The notes under the pieces were generated by a model. That model had not been told where the DNA came from and made no database searches. It worked only from the letters and a program-made list of their open reading frames with translations. 8,309 nt of DNA from Mucilaginibacter sp. (GTDB lineage Bacteria; Bacteroidota; Bacteroidia; Sphingobacteriales; Sphingobacteriaceae): NCBI GenBank assembly GCA_025934475.1, contig JAICXZ010000098.1:1-8309 (forward strand). The letters are read 5' to 3'. The position numbers and the translations under genes are program-made. This document shows positions 6,132 to 8,309 of the stretch, piece after piece. Within the stretch, counting starts at the first letter, position 1; every line of letters begins with the position of its first letter.

Positions 6132-6401
6132 CTATTGTTCATTGGTGGCTTCTTCTTTAACGTGCTCTTCCTCGCGCTCAACGGTAATGGTGCACTCGGT
6201 AACCAGCGCAGCGATAGCGCCTATAGCGGCAAATACAGGCAGCAACAGGGCGCCAACAACGCCTACAGTAAGCGGAAAGCTGGCTATCTCTTTACCGAAC
6301 TTATCACTGATGGTGATCTTCCGCACGTTGCCTTCAGCAATCAGCTCCTTAATCCTTTTAAGCAGCTGTTCGCCATTTATGGAGAATGATTCTTTGGTCA
6401 T
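6132..6401 (-). CDS. DUF4342 domain protein
   Basis: An 89-residue protein that matches DUF4342 (Pfam PF14242) along its length: a helix GEQLLKRIKELIAEGNVRKI (10-29), a short strand pair with ISDKFGKEI (31-39), then a hydrophobic segment FPLTVGVVGALLLPVFAAIG (42-61) continuing to ALVTECTITVERE (65-77), and an acidic tail. The hydrophobic stretch suggests membrane association, although there is no signal peptide. The function is unknown. The ATG at 6401 lies 41 bases after the stop of the SGNH hydrolase gene on the same strand, so it is probably the last gene of that operon. It sits close to the DUF2953-GerW pair but is separated by 216 bases and an inverted repeat. Confidence 0.88.
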   Translation of the reverse strand: MTKESFSINGEQLLKRIKELIAEGNVRKITISDKFGKEIASFPLTVGVVGALLLPVFAAIGAIAALVTECTITVEREEEHVKEEATNEQ

Positions 6402-6442
6402 GGCTGTAATTTTATTAATTAGACCTAAGCCGGCTGGCCTTG

Positions 6443-7123
6443 TTACAAATAACCCTGTTTCTTTAGATAATCGACCCAGATCGGATAAGCATCGGGTTTC
6501 AGGTGCAGGCCTTCATAGGAGTACTGACTCTTCAGTCTGCCCTCGCCATCAACAAATAGGTGGAAGATATCCACAAAAGTATAATTGCCTGCCTGCGCGT
6601 TTGCTTTCAGCAGCTTGTTGACAGAAAGCACATGCTCCTCTTTGTCATAGTGCTGGGGAAAATTCGGCATGGTAGGGTTCAGTGGCAAAATACTTTGCAC
6701 ATATACCTTGGTTTGCGGGCATTTGGTGTGTATCTCTTTGACGATCTTCAGGTAGTTAGCCGCGATGACCGCATCTGGAATGTCCTTGCCAATATCATTG
6801 ATGCCTAAAAGTATAAATAGTTTAGAAGGCTGTCGGTCGGTTATATCTTTCAGGCGTTTGAGGACGCCGTAGGTAATATCACCCCCAATCCCTCTATTGA
6901 CAACAGTTGTATCGTTGAGCACTTTTTTCCAGTTGCCCATTTCGGTAATACTGTTGCCCAGGAAAATGACTCTGCCTGGTACAATAGGTTCTTTTGCAAA
7001 AAGCGCGGTTCGCTGCGGGGTATGTTCGGGAATAAACGGAATGGTGTCATATACCCGCTGATTGGTCACATTTTGGCCCTGTACTGCCAGCGGAAACAGG
7101 AGTAAAATAAAAAAGTACTTCAT
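6443..7123 (-). CDS. Secreted SGNH/GDSL-type hydrolase (esterase)
   Basis: A 226-residue exported hydrolase with a signal peptide (about 1-16, MKYFFILLLFPLAVQG). The SGNH blocks are visible: nucleophile Ser58 in FLGNSITEMG, oxyanion-hole glycine in NRGIGGD (about 80), Asn109 in LLGINDIG, and catalytic His207 in YEGLHL. The residue three before His, normally Asp, is Glu204. Size and spacing resemble the platelet-activating-factor acetylhydrolase-like and carbohydrate esterase members common in Bacteroidota, which typically remove acetyl or other acyl groups from sugars or lipids; the substrate here is unknown. It probably acts in the periplasm. The gene lies 59 bases after the coiled-coil protein gene. 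A near-consensus TAGCTTTA box lies only about six bases before the ATG, so an own promoter is doubtful and co-transcription from 7661 is favoured. Confidence 0.94.
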   Translation of the reverse strand: MKYFFILLLFPLAVQGQNVTNQRVYDTIPFIPEHTPQRTALFAKEPIVPGRVIFLGNSITEMGNWKKVLNDTTVVNRGIGGDITYGVLKRLKDITDRQPSKLFILLGINDIGKDIPDAVIAANYLKIVKEIHTKCPQTKVYVQSILPLNPTMPNFPQHYDKEEHVLSVNKLLKANAQAGNYTFVDIFHLFVDGEGRLKSQYSYEGLHLKPDAYPIWVDYLKKQGYL

Positions 7124-7182
7124 TTTTTAAAGCTATGAAGTACTTATCGCAGAATCAATATTTTTTGGAATTTCTGATCCCA

Positions 7183-7632
7183 TTAACCTCCCGATTGCAG
7201 CTTATCGATCTTTTTTTGTGTCTTTTCAATCTTTTTGAGATATTTTTTCACATCCTTTCGGTCCGAATCAAGCTGTTTTTTGGCGTCGTTGGCATCGTCG
7301 GAGGCGCGGGCCGCTTCTTTGGCTTTTTTCTCAGCTTTTTTTGCATCGCCCAGATCACCGCCCACCGCGTCAGCCGCAGCTTTTTTGCTGTCGGCGAGCG
7401 CATCGTTTGATTTGCTGGTTGCATTTACAAAGGCGACCGAATCTGTAGGGATCCGGTTAAGCGTCTTGGTCAGATCGGCTTTGTAATCGGAAAGATCAGA
7501 CTGAAGATCCTTTATCTTCTTGTTGATCTTTACAGTATCCTTTTTGGTACTGTCTGCGCGACTTAAGCCGGATGCTTTTGATATCATTGAGACAGATAAA
7601 AGGATGGTCAGAAGTAAAAGTACTTTCTTCAT
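7183..7632 (-). CDS. Secreted lysine/alanine-rich coiled-coil protein, unknown function
   Basis: A 149-residue protein with a clear signal peptide (MKKVLLLLTILLSVSMISKA, cleavage near residue 20). The mature part is very rich in Lys, Asp and Ala and is predicted by eye to be helical: one stretch from about 34 to 60 and a long one from about 73 to 147, with DAKK repeated at 96-99 and 116-119 and a KKIEKTQKKIDKL end typical of coiled coils. I recognise no family. The composition resembles periplasmic or outer-membrane-facing helical proteins, but compositional bias makes homology calls risky. The ATG at 7632 starts directly with the signal peptide. It has the best promoter in the window (7668-7697) and probably leads the operon with the SGNH hydrolase and DUF4342 genes. 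Confidence 0.85.
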   Translation of the reverse strand: MKKVLLLLTILLSVSMISKASGLSRADSTKKDTVKINKKIKDLQSDLSDYKADLTKTLNRIPTDSVAFVNATSKSNDALADSKKAAADAVGGDLGDAKKAEKKAKEAARASDDANDAKKQLDSDRKDVKKYLKKIEKTQKKIDKLQSGG

Positions 7633-7667
7633 AAGGCTGAAATTTGGTTAACGGCTTAAATTTTCGT

Positions 7668-7697
7668 CAAAGCTATAATTGACTATTGAATTTACAA
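7668..7697 (-). promoter_or_regulatory. Bacteroidota-type promoter of the coiled-coil protein gene
   Basis: Read on the minus strand, TTG (7697-7695) is followed after 19 bases by TAGCTTTG (7675-7668), an exact match to the Bacteroidota housekeeping consensus TTG and TAnnTTTG at the usual spacing. Transcription would start near 7661, leaving a leader of about 28 bases before the ATG at 7632. This supports an operon of coiled-coil protein, SGNH hydrolase and DUF4342 genes. Confidence 0.75.
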
Positions 7698-7741
7698 CTT
7701 TCCGGGGATTTTTAAAGAGGAATGTTTTGGTTGAATATTGT

Positions 7742-8149
7742 TTAATCGGCCTTGCGAAGATCGATCACGCGATAAAGAACATTATTGTCGACAGTAAGTG
7801 TACCGTGGATAGTTTTGCCGGTGATTTTAAAATTCCAGGTGCCCCTGCCTCTGGCGCCCGCATTTTCCGCCATCAGCGTTTGCTTCGACTCATTGTAGAT
7901 AAAGTTGAGCGGACCCATTTCTACTTCTTTGCCGTCCACCATTTTGTTCATCTGGAATTTATAAATCTTTTGCCCCGGAATTTTTGTGGCATGATATACA
8001 GCAATTTCATCATGGCAGGGCGAATCCTTTACCTGGCATATTGATGTTCCTTTCCAGGTGCCAATGATCGGATCGGTTGCCTGATGTAGTCGGCCATTGA
8101 AGCTAAAACCCGTAAAAGCGAGAAGCCAAATTGCGAAAAGCTTGCTCAT
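7742..8149 (-). CDS. Small secreted calycin/lipocalin-like protein, unknown function
   Basis: A 135-residue protein with a signal peptide (about 1-17 or slightly longer). The mature part starts with DPIIGTWKGTSICQVKDSPC, where the GTWKG turn resembles the opening of lipocalin-like or avidin-like beta-barrels. Two cysteines seven residues apart (Cys38, Cys45) could form a disulfide in the periplasm. The rest alternates short hydrophobic strands (KIYKFQMNKM, GPLNFIYN, GTWNFKITGKTIHGTLTV), consistent with a small antiparallel barrel. I believe this is a recurring family of secreted proteins in Bacteroidota, but give no function. The ATG at 8149 lies only seven bases from the stop codon of the gene upstream, so the two are likely co-transcribed. 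Confidence 0.82.
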   Translation of the reverse strand: MSKLFAIWLLAFTGFSFNGRLHQATDPIIGTWKGTSICQVKDSPCHDEIAVYHATKIPGQKIYKFQMNKMVDGKEVEMGPLNFIYNESKQTLMAENAGARGRGTWNFKITGKTIHGTLTVDNNVLYRVIDLRKAD

Positions 8150-8156
8150 TCCAATG

Positions 8157-8309
8157 TTATTTTCTAACTAATCTCGTGTTTTTTCCTGCAATTAAAAAAG
8201 CGATTCCACTAAAAGCGAAGGCCTCAAAAACACTCGTCCACTCGTTGCCATTACCACTGTTCGGGTCGGCAATAGCACGAGGCACATGCAGCATAAAAAC
8301 CCAAAGAAA
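8157..8309 (-). CDS. C-terminal end of an integral membrane protein (DoxX-like), partial
   Basis: The last 50 codons of a gene cut by the right edge of the window run from 8309 to a TAA at 8157-8159. The visible sequence has a short hydrophobic start (FLWVFMLHVPRAI), a loop ADPNSGNGNEWTSVFE, a second hydrophobic stretch (EAFAFSGIAFLIAG) and a basic tail (KNTRLVRK). The pattern HVPRA, then NEWTSVFEA, then a final membrane helix resembles the C-termini of small DoxX-like four-helix membrane proteins in Bacteroidota; that name is tentative. The positive tail suggests a cytoplasmic C-terminus. The open frame, its membrane-protein character and the 7-base gap to the next gene make it very likely real. 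Confidence 0.75.
   Translation of the reverse strand, partial: FLWVFMLHVPRAIADPNSGNGNEWTSVFEAFAFSGIAFLIAGKNTRLVRK

Noticed and set aside
6103..6621. 172-codon plus-strand frame opposite the DUF4342 and SGNH hydrolase genes
   Set aside because: It lies antisense to two well-supported genes and spans their intergenic gap; its Ser/Leu-rich product looks like a shadow of the coding strand.

Overview
The window looks like chromosomal DNA from a member of the Bacteroidota, most likely family Sphingobacteriaceae (Mucilaginibacter- or Pedobacter-like). The reasons are the gene families (Bacteroidota-type secreted M28 peptidase, SGNH hydrolase, small calycin-like secreted protein), A-rich stretches before start codons with no Shine-Dalgarno motif, one perfect match to the Bacteroidota promoter consensus (TTG, 19 bases, TAnnTTTG), and intergenic inverted repeats of a kind I associate with this family. 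The genus is inferred. I see no RNA genes, CRISPR array, insertion sequence or phage block.

Layout. Positions 1-262 hold no convincing gene, but include a GC-rich stretch full of inverted and direct GTCCG/CGGAC words. Three plus-strand genes follow: an ankyrin-repeat protein (263-910), a lipoprotein-type serine hydrolase of the class C beta-lactamase fold (1041-2369), and a peptidoglycan hydrolase-like protein with a C-terminal peptidoglycan-binding domain but no signal peptide (2460-3161). Each is followed by an inverted repeat. The last of these (3163-3265) is a long bidirectional-terminator-like structure that exactly fills the gap to the convergent minus-strand M28 peptidase (3269-4852).

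From 4853 to the right edge every recognised gene is on the minus strand. Read in transcription order from the right edge they are: a partial membrane protein (8309-8157) and a secreted calycin-like protein (8149-7742), 7 bases apart; a secreted lysine/alanine-rich coiled-coil protein (7632-7183) with its own consensus promoter, an SGNH/GDSL hydrolase (7123-6443) and a DUF4342 protein (6401-6132), closed by a perfect 15-bp inverted repeat; and a DUF2953 (YtfI-like) membrane protein (5915-5385) overlapping a GerW/YtfJ-like protein (5397-5011), closed by a strong intrinsic terminator.

How the genes relate. Most products are exported or envelope-associated: a serine hydrolase, a cell-wall hydrolase, a metallopeptidase, an SGNH esterase, and small secreted proteins. 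The most interesting module is the DUF2953-GerW pair. In Bacillus the equivalent genes ytfI and ytfJ/gerW sit together and GerW is linked to spore germination, yet this organism is almost certainly a non-sporulating Gram-negative bacterium, so the pair must have a more general role. I found no clear evidence of a defence or mobile system. The candidate novelties are the structured intergenic elements, the signal-less wall hydrolase, the GerW module and an orphan small ORF.
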